64,000 bases of DNA from Trebonia sp963836195 (GCA_963836195.1 CAWIIX010000031.1:1-64000), one strand, 5' to 3'; counted from the stretch's first letter, positions 35,158 through 44,241 are shown. Program-made: numbers and translations. Notes: generated by a model not told the origin, from the sequence alone.

Positions 35158-36009
35158 ATGAGCACCGAGCCGGGCACGCTGCAGCGGCGCCTGGGCGAGG
35201 CGCTGTTCGCCCGAGTCGCGGGTCCCGACGGGCCGGCCAACCGGGCGCGGTTCGCCACCCCGGGGCCGCGCTGGTTCGCCCCCGACCGCCCGATCCGGCG
35301 GGTGCACGGGGACGCCGCGATGTTCGTCGGCGGCCTGCGTGCGCTGCTGTTGCAGTCGCTGCACCCGCAGGCGATGATCGCGGTCGCGCAGCACTCCGAC
35401 TACCGCACCGACCCGTGGGGCCGGCTGCAGCGGACCAGCACCTTCCTCGCCGCCACCACGTTCGGCGCCGCCGACGACGCGCAACGCGCCGTCGACCACG
35501 TCCGGCACGTTCATCAGTTCATCACCGGGACCGACCTCGACGGCCGACCCTACCGGGCCGACGACCCGCACCTGCTGCGCTGGGTGCACGTGGCCGAGAC
35601 CGACAGCTTCCTCCGCTGCCACCAGCGCTACGGCGCGCGGCCGCTCGACGCCGACGGCTGCGACGGCTACGTGGCCGACACGGCCAGGATCGCGGTCGCC
35701 CTCGGCGTCGAGGACCCCCCGCACACCCGCAAGGAACTGGCCGAGGCGCTCGCCGCCTACCGGCCCGAGCTCCGGGCGACGCCCGAGGCCCTTGAGGCGG
35801 CCCGTTTCCTGGTCTGGAACCCACCGCTGCCGCTGCTCGCCCGCGGCCCGTACTCGCTGCTGGCGGGGACGGCGATCGCAGAGCTGCCGCCCTGGGCACG
35901 GCGGGCGCTGCGGCTGCCCCGCCTCCCGGTCGCCGAGTCCGTGCTCGTGCCGCCGGCCGGCCGCGCCGTCGTCGGCGCCATCCGCTGGGCGATGGCCGCG
36001 CGCAGGTAG
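35158..36009 (+). CDS. Oxygenase MpaB family (DUF2236) protein
   Basis: 283 residues from ATG 35158, with AGGAGG at 35147-35152. Features of the rubber-oxygenase/MpaB catalytic domain: GDAAMFVGGLRALLLQSLHP near the N-terminus, RTSTFLAATTFG, and WVHVAETDSFLRCHQRYG. Characterised relatives are haem enzymes (latex-clearing protein, MpaB'), but most actinobacterial members have no known substrate. The gene stands alone, divergent from the large membrane protein. Confidence 0.9.
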   Translation: MSTEPGTLQRRLGEALFARVAGPDGPANRARFATPGPRWFAPDRPIRRVHGDAAMFVGGLRALLLQSLHPQAMIAVAQHSDYRTDPWGRLQRTSTFLAATTFGAADDAQRAVDHVRHVHQFITGTDLDGRPYRADDPHLLRWVHVAETDSFLRCHQRYGARPLDADGCDGYVADTARIAVALGVEDPPHTRKELAEALAAYRPELRATPEALEAARFLVWNPPLPLLARGPYSLLAGTAIAELPPWARRALRLPRLPVAESVLVPPAGRAVVGAIRWAMAARR

Positions 36010-36020
36010 CGAGGGCGGGG

Positions 36021-36851
36021 CTACCGCAGCCGGGTCACCACCGCGTCCGCCTGCGCCAGCGTGATCGGCATCGTCAGCTCGCTCATCGGCATGGTCTTGT
36101 ACCCGCCGTCGAGGAAGATCAGCTGGTCGGCCATGCAGGTGCGCAGTTCGGGGTAGCGCGCCACGATCGCGTCCTGCTCGGCCCGAGACTGCTGCGTCTG
36201 CTGCTGGACCTGCGCCGCCCTCGCCGCCATGGCGGGCGCGATCTTCTCGTCGTAGGCCTTCTTCATCCGCTTGGCCAGGGCCCGCCCCGCGAACCCGAGC
36301 GCCGCCCCCATAACCGCTCCGCCGATGTCGTCGGTCAGGGCCTCGCGCACGGAGTCGACGCCGAATTCGTCGCGGCGCGACCTGTTGCCCCCGAAGCCAA
36401 AGCCAGAGCGGTTGCCGTCGGCGTTGTAGTGGTCGTAGTCGCCGTCATCGGGCCCGTTGTAGCCCCCCATCTGGGCTGGCTGCCGGGGATCCGGCTGCGG
36501 GAACTGCCCAGCCTGCGGGGGCTGCCCAGCCTGCGGGGGCTGCCCAGCTGCCGGGCTGCGGGGGCTGCCCGGGCTGCGGGGGCTGCCCGGCTGCGGGGGC
36601 TGCCCGGCCTGCGGGGGCTGCCCGGGCTGCTGGGACTGGTCCGGCTGCCCGAACGGCGCTGGCTGCCCGAACGGCGCTGGCTGCCCGAACGGCGCTGGCT
36701 GCGCAAACCCGGTCGGCTGCGGGGACGGGGTCGGCTGCTGGACGCCCTGCTGGCTCGCCCCATTCATCATGTCGAACATCTGGCGCGCGGTGTGCACCTG
36801 ATCGCTGCTGCCGCACTGAGGACAGGGGGTAACCCCAATCTGGTAATCCAC
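36021..36851 (-). CDS. Gln/Pro-rich repeat protein with zinc-ribbon-like N-terminus
   Basis: About 276 residues from GTG 36851; longer starts at 36905 or 36950 are possible but weak. The N-terminus has CPQCGSSDQVHTARQMFDMM, a two-cysteine knuckle. Residues ~35-130 are low-complexity (three perfect FGQPAP units, then GQPPQAG-type units). The C-terminal ~140 residues are structured: AVMGAALGFAGRALAKRMKK, then a coiled AQVQQQTQQSRAEQ, and YPELRTCMADQLIFLDGGY. The family is unknown; an envelope or scaffold role is a guess. Confidence 0.72.
   Translation of the reverse strand: MDYQIGVTPCPQCGSSDQVHTARQMFDMMNGASQQGVQQPTPSPQPTGFAQPAPFGQPAPFGQPAPFGQPDQSQQPGQPPQAGQPPQPGSPRSPGSPRSPAAGQPPQAGQPPQAGQFPQPDPRQPAQMGGYNGPDDGDYDHYNADGNRSGFGFGGNRSRRDEFGVDSVREALTDDIGGAVMGAALGFAGRALAKRMKKAYDEKIAPAMAARAAQVQQQTQQSRAEQDAIVARYPELRTCMADQLIFLDGGYKTMPMSELTMPITLAQADAVVTRLR
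36643..36696. repeat. Three perfect 18-bp tandem repeats
   Basis: Unit GGCTGCCCGAACGGCGCT occurs three times without change (36643-36660, 36661-36678, 36679-36696), encoding APFGQP units on the minus strand. A second, less regular GC-rich repeat block covers about 36495-36620 in the same gene. Confidence 0.85.
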
Positions 36852-37025
36852 AAACTCATCATGCCCTGACCTCGGCCCTTTCTGAAGGACGAGAGCGCGA
36901 ATCATCGCAGCTAACCGCTGAACGCCATTTCCACGACTATTTCCAACCATTGCAGACCATTAGTCGCGCACGTACCATCGTGACTGGACAGGGGACTCGA
37001 CGGCGGCGAAGGAATACTTGCTCCT

Positions 37026-37766
37026 ATGGCGATCTACGACACCATCGGCGCGACCTACACCACCACCCGACGGCCCGACCCGCGCATTGCCGCTCAGATC
37101 CACGCGGCCCTCGGCGACGCCGAGACGGTCATCAACGTCGGCGCGGGCACCGGATCCTACGAGCCCCGCCAAACGGTGCTCGCGGTCGAGCCCAGCGCGG
37201 TCATGATCGCCCAGCGCCCGGTCGGCACGGCGCCGGCCATCCAGGCCGCCGCGGAATCCATTCCGCTCGGCGACGACGCCGCCGACGCCGTGATGGCCCT
37301 GCTCACCGTTCACCACTGGACCGACCTCGAGGCCGGCATCGCCGAAATGCGCCGGATCGCGCGCCGCCGCATCGTCGTCCTCACCTGGGACCAGTCCGTC
37401 ACCCGGGAGACCTGGCTGCTGAGCGAGTACTTGCCCGAGGCGTCCGCGTTCGACGACGCCCGCGCCATCCCCGTCGACCACCTGGCCGCGCTCCTCGGCG
37501 CGACCAGGATCGAGCCGGTCCCCATTCCCCACGACTGCACCGACGGCTTCGCCGTCGCCTACTGGCGACGCCCCGAGGCCTACCTCGACCCGGTCGTCCG
37601 GGCCGGCATCTCCATGCTCGCCCAGACCGGCGAGGAGGCGATCGCCCCCGGCCTGTCCCGGCTGGCTGACGACCTGTCCACCGGTCGCTGGCACGACCGT
37701 CACGCCGACCTCCTCACCCTCGACGAAACCGACGTCGGCTATCGCCTCCTGGTGGCCGAGCTCTAG
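37026..37766 (+). CDS. SAM-dependent methyltransferase, class I
   Basis: 246 residues. Motif I VINVGAGTGSYEP (residues ~35-47), acidic motif II AVEPSAVM, and a post-motif ESIPLGDDAADAVMALLTVH like UbiE/Methyltransf_11 proteins. The substrate is not inferable; no pathway partner is adjacent. ATG 37026 is taken as the start; the gene is convergent with a DUF1801-type gene. Confidence 0.88.
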   Translation: MAIYDTIGATYTTTRRPDPRIAAQIHAALGDAETVINVGAGTGSYEPRQTVLAVEPSAVMIAQRPVGTAPAIQAAAESIPLGDDAADAVMALLTVHHWTDLEAGIAEMRRIARRRIVVLTWDQSVTRETWLLSEYLPEASAFDDARAIPVDHLAALLGATRIEPVPIPHDCTDGFAVAYWRRPEAYLDPVVRAGISMLAQTGEEAIAPGLSRLADDLSTGRWHDRHADLLTLDETDVGYRLLVAEL

Positions 37767-37781
37767 GCTCAGCTGGCCAGA

Positions 37782-38159
37782 TCAGTCCGGGAAGGCCTGC
37801 CGCAGCCGAATCTCGACCAGCTTCTCGACCAGCGGAGCGGGCAAGGCGCGGTCAACGTCGAAGCGGAGTGCTCCCTTTGAGCACGGGTAGCCGGTGAGCT
37901 CGTCCGCAAGCTGCGGGAAGACGGAACCGCTGTGCGGAAGGTAGCTCAGGTGATCCTTGAACGCCGCGAACCCGGCCACGGTCTTCCCCCGGACCTTGAA
38001 GGCGGGGAGGCCGTAGGACATGCCCTGCTCGGCGTCGGGGAGGACGTCGAGGATCCGCTGGCGCAGCAGGGCCAGCGTGCCGCGCTTCGGCTCCTCCAGC
38101 GCGTCCAAGTACTGGTCGATCTCCTCGGCAGACACGGCTCCATTGTGCTCGAATGCCAC
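37782..38159 (-). CDS. DUF1801 / YdhG-like small protein
   Basis: 125 residues with the signature region YLDALEEPKRGTLALLRQRI, YGLPAFKVRGKTVAGFAAFK, and HLSYLPHSGSVFPQL of the DUF1801 family (Fe-S/iron-chaperone-like fold, function unproven). ATG 38159 or the internal GTG (VSAEEID, 8 residues in) may be the start. Monocistronic. Confidence 0.88.
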   Translation of the reverse strand: MAFEHNGAVSAEEIDQYLDALEEPKRGTLALLRQRILDVLPDAEQGMSYGLPAFKVRGKTVAGFAAFKDHLSYLPHSGSVFPQLADELTGYPCSKGALRFDVDRALPAPLVEKLVEIRLRQAFPD

Positions 38160-38240
38160 CTGACGAGCAACAATGCTTCCGAGTGACGAGAGCCGCGAGC
38201 CGGATCCGTCGCATCACCACGAGCGAGAGGAGCACGCAGC

Positions 38241-38486
38241 ATGACCGAGCAGTCGCCGCCGTGGCCGAAGCAGGGGCCCGCGTCGTATTTCCCGTCGATC
38301 GAGAAGAAGTACGGGCGCTCGATCGCCGAGTGGCAGCAGGTCATCGCCGGGTGCGGCCTGGACAAGCAGATGGCGATCGTGGGCTACCTGAAGTCGGAGC
38401 ACGGCATGGGCCACGGGCACGCCAACGCGCTCGTGGGATGGACGCTCCAAGGCAACACCGCCCGCCCGGAGCCTACGGCTGAGTGA
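38241..38486 (+). CDS. DUF4287 domain protein
   Basis: 81-residue small soluble protein with PASYFPSIEKKYGRSIAEWQ and HGMGHGHANALVGWTL, matching the DUF4287 family. Often found beside DUF1801/DUF5655 genes, as here; function unknown. AGAGGAG lies a few bases before ATG 38241. Confidence 0.88.
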   Translation: MTEQSPPWPKQGPASYFPSIEKKYGRSIAEWQQVIAGCGLDKQMAIVGYLKSEHGMGHGHANALVGWTLQGNTARPEPTAE

Positions 38487-38582
38487 GGTGGAAGACGTCG
38501 GGCGGCTGCTCAAGACACTGATCGAACGGGTCGTCGGCGACCGCCTGGAAGACCCGCTCGGCCGACGGGCCGGGGCCCAAGG

Positions 38583-38618
38583 CCCGGTCCCCGGCCCGGG
38601 CGAGGGTCGGGGACCGGG
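38583..38618. terminator. Strong hairpin between convergent genes
   Basis: Perfect 10-bp arms CCCGGTCCCC (38583-38592) and GGGGACCGGG (38609-38618) with a 16-nt loop, placed between the ends of the DUF4287 gene and the convergent membrane protein gene. Its position suits a bidirectional terminator; no U-tract, as often in high-GC genomes. Confidence 0.55.
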
Positions 38619-38633
38619 GGTTCGGGGTGGGAC

Positions 38634-39281
38634 CTACTGCCAGCCGTCGGGCGGGGGCGTGCCCGGCGTGTAGGTCGGCCGGGTCGGCTGCTCCTCGTAG
38701 GGCCGCGGCCGGGTCGGCTGCTGCTGGTACCCCTGACCGCGCTGACCGTACGGGTCGGCGGGCACGCCCGGGTCGACCGGGCGAGCGGAGCCGGACGGGC
38801 CGGCCGGGCCGGACGGCCGCGGGCCGGTGCGGCGGATCGCGCGGGTCGCGGTGGCGGTCAGCAGCGACCCGATGGCCACCCCAAGCACCAGGTTGACGAC
38901 CGCGGTGGCGGCCTTCTGCTCCAGCGGCGCGCCCGAGCTGAACGGGTACACCACGGCGATGAGCGTTACCAGCCCGATGATCCAGCGGAAGAACAGCCCG
39001 GGGTTCGGCGTGCTGAGCACCAGCAGGTACAGCAGGCCCGCCGCGGCCAGCGCGACCAGCGCCGCCACCAGCGCGTACTCGCCGGTGTGGGCGTCGCCCC
39101 AGGCGCCGTCCCCGGCCGGGGCGAGGATCGGGATGTTGAGCGTCCACCGGCAGATCAAGATGCCGACCAGAGCGATCAGCGCCGCGACAATCGCGGTCGC
39201 CACCGCGCCGGCCCAGAACCGGCCGGAGTCGGGCCGGACGCGCGGGCTGCCCGCGTCATCTGGGGATGCGGGATATGTCAT
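38634..39281 (-). CDS. Four-helix membrane protein, DUF6069-like
   Basis: 215 residues. Four membrane segments at about 22-45, 69-88, 96-115 and 125-143 (AVATAIVAALIALVGILICR; ALVAALVALAAAGLLYLLVL), then a Pro/Arg/Tyr-rich cytoplasmic tail (PTRPRPYEEQPTRP). The topology fits DUF6069 family proteins of actinomycetes, which have no assigned function. ATG 39281 is taken as the start. Confidence 0.8.
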   Translation of the reverse strand: MTYPASPDDAGSPRVRPDSGRFWAGAVATAIVAALIALVGILICRWTLNIPILAPAGDGAWGDAHTGEYALVAALVALAAAGLLYLLVLSTPNPGLFFRWIIGLVTLIAVVYPFSSGAPLEQKAATAVVNLVLGVAIGSLLTATATRAIRRTGPRPSGPAGPSGSARPVDPGVPADPYGQRGQGYQQQPTRPRPYEEQPTRPTYTPGTPPPDGWQ

Positions 39282-39619
39282 GGTTGCACCTCGTTTAGTA
39301 GCCTGCGACGTCAGCTACCCATGCCAGTTCCCTGAAACCCGCGTTGTTACCAGGGTGACAGCGTTGTCAATAGGAGCGGATTGTGACGACGGGAAACACC
39401 TCGAAGCCGGTGACCTTTACCCGACCAGAATGCCGCCGCCCGCCGCCCCGTCGACCGGCTGCCGGGTCGGCTCTCGGGCAGTTGGCCCGGGAGCCAATCC
39501 GGCCGGCCGTTCTCTATCAGTTCCAGCAAATCTTCGCCACCGGGCTGCACCTGTGGCCGAACTGCGTTGCCATCTCGCCGTCGCATGGTGGGTATCGAAC
39601 CTAGACGAGGAGAAACCAG
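39282..39619. other. 338-bp leader upstream of the glycosyltransferase
   Basis: No convincing gene. A 73-residue frame from GTG 39383 to 39604 has an Arg/Pro-rich, non-domain-like product and is probably chance. The stretch must hold promoters for the divergent membrane protein and glycosyltransferase, but no clear -10/-35 pair was found. Confidence 0.5.
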
Positions 39620-40663
39620 ATGCTGAGCACAGTGGCGAAGAACGGGACCAGGCTCCCCGCCGTTTCCGTGGTCATCGCGGCCTTCGCGGACGAGCGCTGG
39701 GCCCAGCTCTGCGACGCGATCGAGTCGGTCCGCGCGCAGACCGCGCCGGCCTTGGAGACGGTCGTTGTCATCGATCACAACCCGGCCCTGCTGGCCCGCG
39801 CTCGGCGTGAGTTCACCGACTGCACCGTGATCGCGAACGCCGGCGCCAGGGGCGCGTCCGGCGCTCGCAACACCGGCGCCGGCTGCTGCCGCGGCGAGAT
39901 CATCGCGTTCCTTGACGACGACGCGCGGTCCTCCACGTGCTGGCTGTCGGCCCTGCTCTCGCACTTCAGCCGGGCGGACATCGTCGGCGTGGGCGGGCGG
40001 ATCGACCCGCTCTGGGCCGCTCCCCGGCCGCCGTGGTTCCCGGTCGAGTTCGGCTGGGCGGTCGGCTTCTCCTATCAGGGAATGCCCGAGCACGCGCAGC
40101 CGGTGCGCAACGTGTGGGCCGGCAACATGGCCATCCGTTCCTCGGTGTTCGAGGCGGTCGGGGGCTTCCGTGAGGACTTCGGCAAGGTCGGCGACGTGGC
40201 CCGGCCGGAGGACACCGACCTGTGCCTGCGGGCGGCGGGCGACGGGGGGATCTGGTTCTACGAGCCGCAAGGGAGCGTCGGGCACTGGATACCCAGGCAG
40301 CGCACCACCTTCCGCTACTTTGGCCGCCGCTGCTTCCACGAGGGGCAGGGCAAGGCGGCGCTGGCGGCGATGGACGGGGCGCGGCAGAGCACCGCCGCCG
40401 AGCGGAGCTACACCTACCGGATTCTTCCGCACGCGATCCTGCGCGGCCTCCAGGATGCGGCTCAGGGAGACGTCTGGGGGGCCGCCCGCGCCGCCGCGAT
40501 CGCGGTCGGCTTCGCCACCACCGCGGCCGGCTTCGCGGCGGGCTGGCTCAGCGGGATCGGCCTGCCCCTGCTGGGGACCCTGCACGGCCGTCCAGTCCGG
40601 GCGGTCGAGCACGCCGAAGCGACCAAGCCGGCCGCCATCACCTCGACCGCGGTCCGGCCCTGA
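39620..40663 (+). CDS. Family 2 glycosyltransferase
   Basis: 347 residues. GT-A fold start AVSVVIAAFADERWAQLCDA, GASGARNTGAG, and the metal-binding acidic motif AFLDDDARSS (D-D-D). ARPEDTDLCLRAAGDGG contains the expected ED acceptor/base region. A hydrophobic C-terminal stretch (AAAIAVGFATTAAGFAAGWL) may associate with the membrane. It overlaps a polysaccharide deacetylase (TGATG), so the pair probably makes or modifies a surface polysaccharide. Confidence 0.92.
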   Translation: MLSTVAKNGTRLPAVSVVIAAFADERWAQLCDAIESVRAQTAPALETVVVIDHNPALLARARREFTDCTVIANAGARGASGARNTGAGCCRGEIIAFLDDDARSSTCWLSALLSHFSRADIVGVGGRIDPLWAAPRPPWFPVEFGWAVGFSYQGMPEHAQPVRNVWAGNMAIRSSVFEAVGGFREDFGKVGDVARPEDTDLCLRAAGDGGIWFYEPQGSVGHWIPRQRTTFRYFGRRCFHEGQGKAALAAMDGARQSTAAERSYTYRILPHAILRGLQDAAQGDVWGAARAAAIAVGFATTAAGFAAGWLSGIGLPLLGTLHGRPVRAVEHAEATKPAAITSTAVRP

Positions 40664-41496
40664 TGACGACGGCCGCCGCGGTGCGAGTGCCGATCCTGAT
40701 GTACCACGAGATAGCCGAGCGAGCGGAGACCTCCAGCCGCCTGGCGGTCTCGCCCGCGAATTTCGCCGCCCAGCTCGAATACCTGCGCCGCGCGGGCTTC
40801 ACCACCCTGACCGCGGCCGAGCTCTCGGCCCGCTTGGCCACCGGCATCGGCCCGCTGCCGGACCGGCCGATCGCGTTGACCTTCGACGACGGCTACGCCG
40901 ATTTCCACTCCAGGGCCATGCCCCTGCTTGACCGGCACGGCTTCACCGCCACCCTGTTCGTCACCACCGGCTGGGAGCAGGACGACGGCCTGCGGCCGTC
41001 CGCGCCCGGCCGGATGCTCAACCGGACCCAGCTGGCCGAGGCGGCGGCGGCCGGGGTGGAGATCGCGGCCCACACCCGCAGCCACCCGCAGCTCGATCAG
41101 CTCCCCGAGCAGCTGGTCCGCGAGGAGCTTGGCACCAGCAAGCGCTGGCTGGAGGACGAGATCGGGCTGGCGGTGCCCGGGCTCGCGTATCCCTTCGGCT
41201 ACTCGAACGCCCGGGTCAGGGAGCTGGCCCGCGAGGCCGGCTACCGCTACGCCCATGCCGTCGGCAACGCGACCGCGAGCCAGCGGGCGGACCCGTTCGC
41301 GGTGCCGCGACTGACCGTCCGGCGGGCGACCACGCTGCCGGAATTCCGTCGGCTGGTCGACGGTCACACCACCCTCCGGCTGCTCGAAGACCGCGCGCTG
41401 ACCACCGGCTGGTCGGTGGTCCGGCAGGTCATGGGCGCCCGCCGCGCAGCCGCGACGGCCCCGTCAACGACCGCTCAGTCAGCCGACCCGACGTAG
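40663..41496 (+). CDS. Polysaccharide deacetylase (NodB homology domain)
   Basis: 277 residues. NodB motifs are intact: PILMYHEI, ALTFDDGYADF (catalytic D-D) and AAHTRSHPQLDQL (H-x3-H metal site), with AYPFGYSNARV later. No signal peptide is seen. It deacetylates N-acetylhexosamine polymers or related sugars and is coupled to the preceding glycosyltransferase. Its 3' end overlaps the convergent YchJ-family gene by 22 nt. Confidence 0.92.
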   Translation: MTTAAAVRVPILMYHEIAERAETSSRLAVSPANFAAQLEYLRRAGFTTLTAAELSARLATGIGPLPDRPIALTFDDGYADFHSRAMPLLDRHGFTATLFVTTGWEQDDGLRPSAPGRMLNRTQLAEAAAAGVEIAAHTRSHPQLDQLPEQLVREELGTSKRWLEDEIGLAVPGLAYPFGYSNARVRELAREAGYRYAHAVGNATASQRADPFAVPRLTVRRATTLPEFRRLVDGHTTLRLLEDRALTTGWSVVRQVMGARRAAATAPSTTAQSADPT

Positions 41497-41852
41497 GCCC
41501 AGCGCCCGTCCTCCCGAACGAACCTGCTCGTCTCGGCGTGCACGCCCCGCTTCCCGTCCTGCCGGTACACGGCCCGGAATCGCACCGTCCCGGCCGAGTC
41601 GAACAGCCCGCCGTCTTCCGTCTCCAGCACCGCCAGCCGGGTCCACTGAAGATCCGGGTCGAGCGCCAGCGTCTCCGGGCGGCCCGACGGATGCCACGTG
41701 CGCAGCAGGTAACCGACGTCGCCGACGGCGAACGCGCTGTAGCGCGCTCGCATCAGCGCCTCGGCGGTCGGGGCCGGGGCGCCGGCGTGCAGCCGTCCGC
41801 AGCACGCGTCGTAGTCGTCACCGAGGCCGCAGGGACACGCGCGTCCGTCCAT
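41475..41852 (-). CDS. YchJ family protein (SEC-C metal-binding motif)
   Basis: 125 residues. The N-terminal SEC-C motif CPCGLGDDYDACCGRLH provides four cysteines for zinc, followed by the NTF2-like YchJ core (TAEALMRARYSAFAVGDVGY, VRFRAVYRQ, ETSRFVREDGRWAYV). Function is unknown; the length is right for the family. ATG 41852 start. Confidence 0.92.
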   Translation of the reverse strand: MDGRACPCGLGDDYDACCGRLHAGAPAPTAEALMRARYSAFAVGDVGYLLRTWHPSGRPETLALDPDLQWTRLAVLETEDGGLFDSAGTVRFRAVYRQDGKRGVHAETSRFVREDGRWAYVGSAD

Positions 41853-41926
41853 CCCGCCATTCTCGCAGCCGGGGTTTAGCCGGGGCGGCAGAGAGTCAGC
41901 CGGGACCGTTCGAAGAAAAAGAATTC

Positions 41927-41959
41927 AAGATCTTATCTCGAACGGACCCTGCGCTCCAC
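41927..41959. repeat. Dispersed repeat, copy E
   Basis: AAGATC (41927-41932) followed by TCGAACGGACCCTGCG (41938 on) and CTCCAC. The 22-nt core matches copy D at 31272-31293 with one difference, and the AAGATC/CGAACGG pair recalls copies A-C. It lies in the 273-bp space between the YchJ-family gene and the amidohydrolase; nothing else in that space is gene-like apart from a short GCGGCT-GA-AGCCGC hairpin at 42054-42067. Confidence 0.5.
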
Positions 41960-42125
41960 CAGTGGGCCCCGGCTCCGCCGCCTCGGCCGGTCCGCGACCT
42001 CAGCGGGACTGATGCCCGCCGGGTATCAGAGCGGACGAATTGAGTATTGGACGGCGGCTGAAGCCGCAGGGCAGGCTGAAGATCAGATCAGACGTTCAGC
42101 GCTGCGGGAGAGAGGCCGGTCAGCC

Positions 42126-43445
42126 ATGTCGAAGGAACTCCTCATCAAGGGGGGCCACGTCGTCACCGTGGACCCGGAGCTGGGCGACCTGCCGGCCGGG
42201 GACGTCCTCGCCACCGACGGCGTGATCACCGCGGTAGGCACCGACCTGCGGCCCGCGACGGCCGACGCCGAGGTCATCGACGCGGCCGGGCGCCTGGTCA
42301 TCCCCGGCCTGGTGGACACCCACCGGCACGTGTGGCAGGGCGCCATCGGCGGCTACACGCCGCAGATCACCGGCGCCGGGTACGGGCCCGCGGTGCTGAC
42401 CGGCATCTCGCTGCGGCACTCACCGGACGACGTCTACGCCGGGACCCTGTGGGGCGCCCTGCAGGCATTGGACGCCGGGATCACCACGATCGCGGACTGG
42501 GCGCACAACGACCAGTCGCCCGCGCACGCCGACGCGGACCTGCGGGGGTTGCGGGACTCGGGGATCCGCGGCTACTTCCTCTACGGCGGCCCCGGCCCCG
42601 CCACCGACGACCCGAACCCGCCGCACCCGGCCGACGCCCGCCGGATGCGCGACGAGTACTTCGCCTCCGGCTCTTACGGGCGCCTGCGGATGGGGATGGG
42701 GCTGCGCGGGCCGGCCTTCACCAGCGCCGCCCGCAACGTCGAGGACTACGCCTTCGCCCGCGACCTCGGGCTGCCGATCTCGATCCACATCGGCATGGCC
42801 GGCACCGGCCACGGCGTCGCCGACCTCGAGCGCAACCGCCTGCTCGGGGCCGACGTCAACTACGTGCACGGCAACTTCCTGACCGACGCCGAGTGGGACC
42901 TGCTGGCCGCCAGCGGCGGCACCGTCACGATCACGCCGTCGACGGACATGCTGATGCAGTTCGGCACCTACCCGGCGACCGGGGCCGCGCTCAGCCGCGG
43001 CATCGTCTCCGGCTTCGGCATCGACACGATCTGCAGCGCCGGCACCGACCTGTTCTCCGAGATGCGCCTGGCCCTGGCGGCCGAACGGTCCCGGGCCAAC
43101 GCCACCGTCATCTCCGCCGACAAGATGGCCCCCATGGTGGACCTGCACCAGCGCGACATGCTGCGGCTGGCCACCATCGACGGCGCCCGGGTGTGGCACC
43201 TGGAGGACGAGATCGGCACCCTCACCCCGGGCAAGCAGGCCGACATCGCGATCATCGACCTGCGCTCACCGCACCTGGACGGCTTCGGCGACCCGGTCGC
43301 GGTCATGGTCCTCGGCGCCGGGCCGGCCGACGTGGAGACCGTCATCGTCGGCGGCGACATCGTCAAGCGCGACGGCAGGCTGGCCGGCGAGCACGTCGAG
43401 CACGCCCGCGAGCTGATGCACGCGACCCGGCAGCATCTGCGATGA
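42126..43445 (+). CDS. Amidohydrolase family protein (TrzN/AtzA-type)
   Basis: 439-residue metal-dependent hydrolase. Metal motif HRH in VDTHRHVWQG (residues ~60-62), histidines in ISIHIGMAG and YVHGNF, and aspartate in ICSAGTDLFSE, with flanking beta-sandwich segments (LIKGGHVVTVDPELGDLPAG and PGKQADIAIIDL). Probably a deaminase or chlorohydrolase-type enzyme on a ring amine or similar. GAGAGAGG precedes ATG 42126. The stop overlaps the following SDR gene (ATGA). Confidence 0.92.
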   Translation: MSKELLIKGGHVVTVDPELGDLPAGDVLATDGVITAVGTDLRPATADAEVIDAAGRLVIPGLVDTHRHVWQGAIGGYTPQITGAGYGPAVLTGISLRHSPDDVYAGTLWGALQALDAGITTIADWAHNDQSPAHADADLRGLRDSGIRGYFLYGGPGPATDDPNPPHPADARRMRDEYFASGSYGRLRMGMGLRGPAFTSAARNVEDYAFARDLGLPISIHIGMAGTGHGVADLERNRLLGADVNYVHGNFLTDAEWDLLAASGGTVTITPSTDMLMQFGTYPATGAALSRGIVSGFGIDTICSAGTDLFSEMRLALAAERSRANATVISADKMAPMVDLHQRDMLRLATIDGARVWHLEDEIGTLTPGKQADIAIIDLRSPHLDGFGDPVAVMVLGAGPADVETVIVGGDIVKRDGRLAGEHVEHARELMHATRQHLR

Positions 43446-44227
43446 GCCGGGTATTCATCACCGGCTCGGCCGACGGCCTCGGCCTTATGGCGGGGGAGAT
43501 CCTGGCCCGCCAGGGGCACGCCGTCACCCTGCACGCCCGCAACGGCCGGCGCGCCGACGACGCCCGGCGGGCGCTGCCGTCGGCCGCGGCGATCGTCACC
43601 GGGGACCTGACCACGATCGCCGGGATGCGCCAGGTCGCGCAGGCGGCCGACGCCGCCGGGCCCTTCGACGCGGTCATCCATAACGCCGGGATCGGCTACC
43701 GGGAGCGGCGCCGGGTCGAGACCGACGACGGTCTCGAGCACGTGTTCGCGATCAACGTGCTCGCGCCGTACCTGCTCACCGCCCTCATCGACCCGCCCGC
43801 GCGGCTGGTCTACCTCAGCTCGGGCATGCACCGCGGCGGTCAGGCGTGGCTGTCGGACCCACAGTGGACCGGACGGCCCTGGGACGGCGCCCAGGCCTAC
43901 TCCGACAGCAAGCTCCTCGACGTGGTCCTCGCCTTCGCCGTCGCCCGCCGGTGGCCGGGCACGCTATCCAACGCGCTCGAACCGGGCTGGGTGCCGACCA
44001 AGATGGGCGGGCCGGGCGCGCCCGATGACCTGTCGCTCGCCCCGGTCACTCAGGCCTGGCTGGCGGTCAGCGACGACCCCGCCGCCACGGTGACGGCCGG
44101 CTACTTCTACCACCAGCGGCTCCGCCAGGTGCACCCCGCCGCCCGTGACGCCGCCTTCCAGGATGAGCTGCTCGACTACTGCGCCTCCCTCACCGGGATC
44201 GCATTGCCGGTCCGCGCGACCTCATAG
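43442..44227 (+). CDS. Short-chain dehydrogenase/reductase
   Basis: 261 residues. Cofactor motif FITGSADGLG (T-G-x3-G-x-G), VIHNAGIGYRE, the catalytic serine in VYLSSGMH and Y-x3-K in AYSDSKLLD are all present. Coupled to the amidohydrolase, suggesting a two-step pathway on the same compound. An oxidation/reduction role is clear; the substrate is not. Confidence 0.92.
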   Translation: MSRVFITGSADGLGLMAGEILARQGHAVTLHARNGRRADDARRALPSAAAIVTGDLTTIAGMRQVAQAADAAGPFDAVIHNAGIGYRERRRVETDDGLEHVFAINVLAPYLLTALIDPPARLVYLSSGMHRGGQAWLSDPQWTGRPWDGAQAYSDSKLLDVVLAFAVARRWPGTLSNALEPGWVPTKMGGPGAPDDLSLAPVTQAWLAVSDDPAATVTAGYFYHQRLRQVHPAARDAAFQDELLDYCASLTGIALPVRATS

Positions 44228-44241
44228 GGTGCTGAGTTCGC

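Noticed and set aside
39383..39604. 73-codon frame before the glycosyltransferase
   Set aside because: Arg/Pro-rich chance product without a good ribosome site.
39560..39610. Sequence resembling a tRNA T-loop (GGTATCGAACC)
   Set aside because: No acceptor, D or anticodon stem could be formed around it on either strand.
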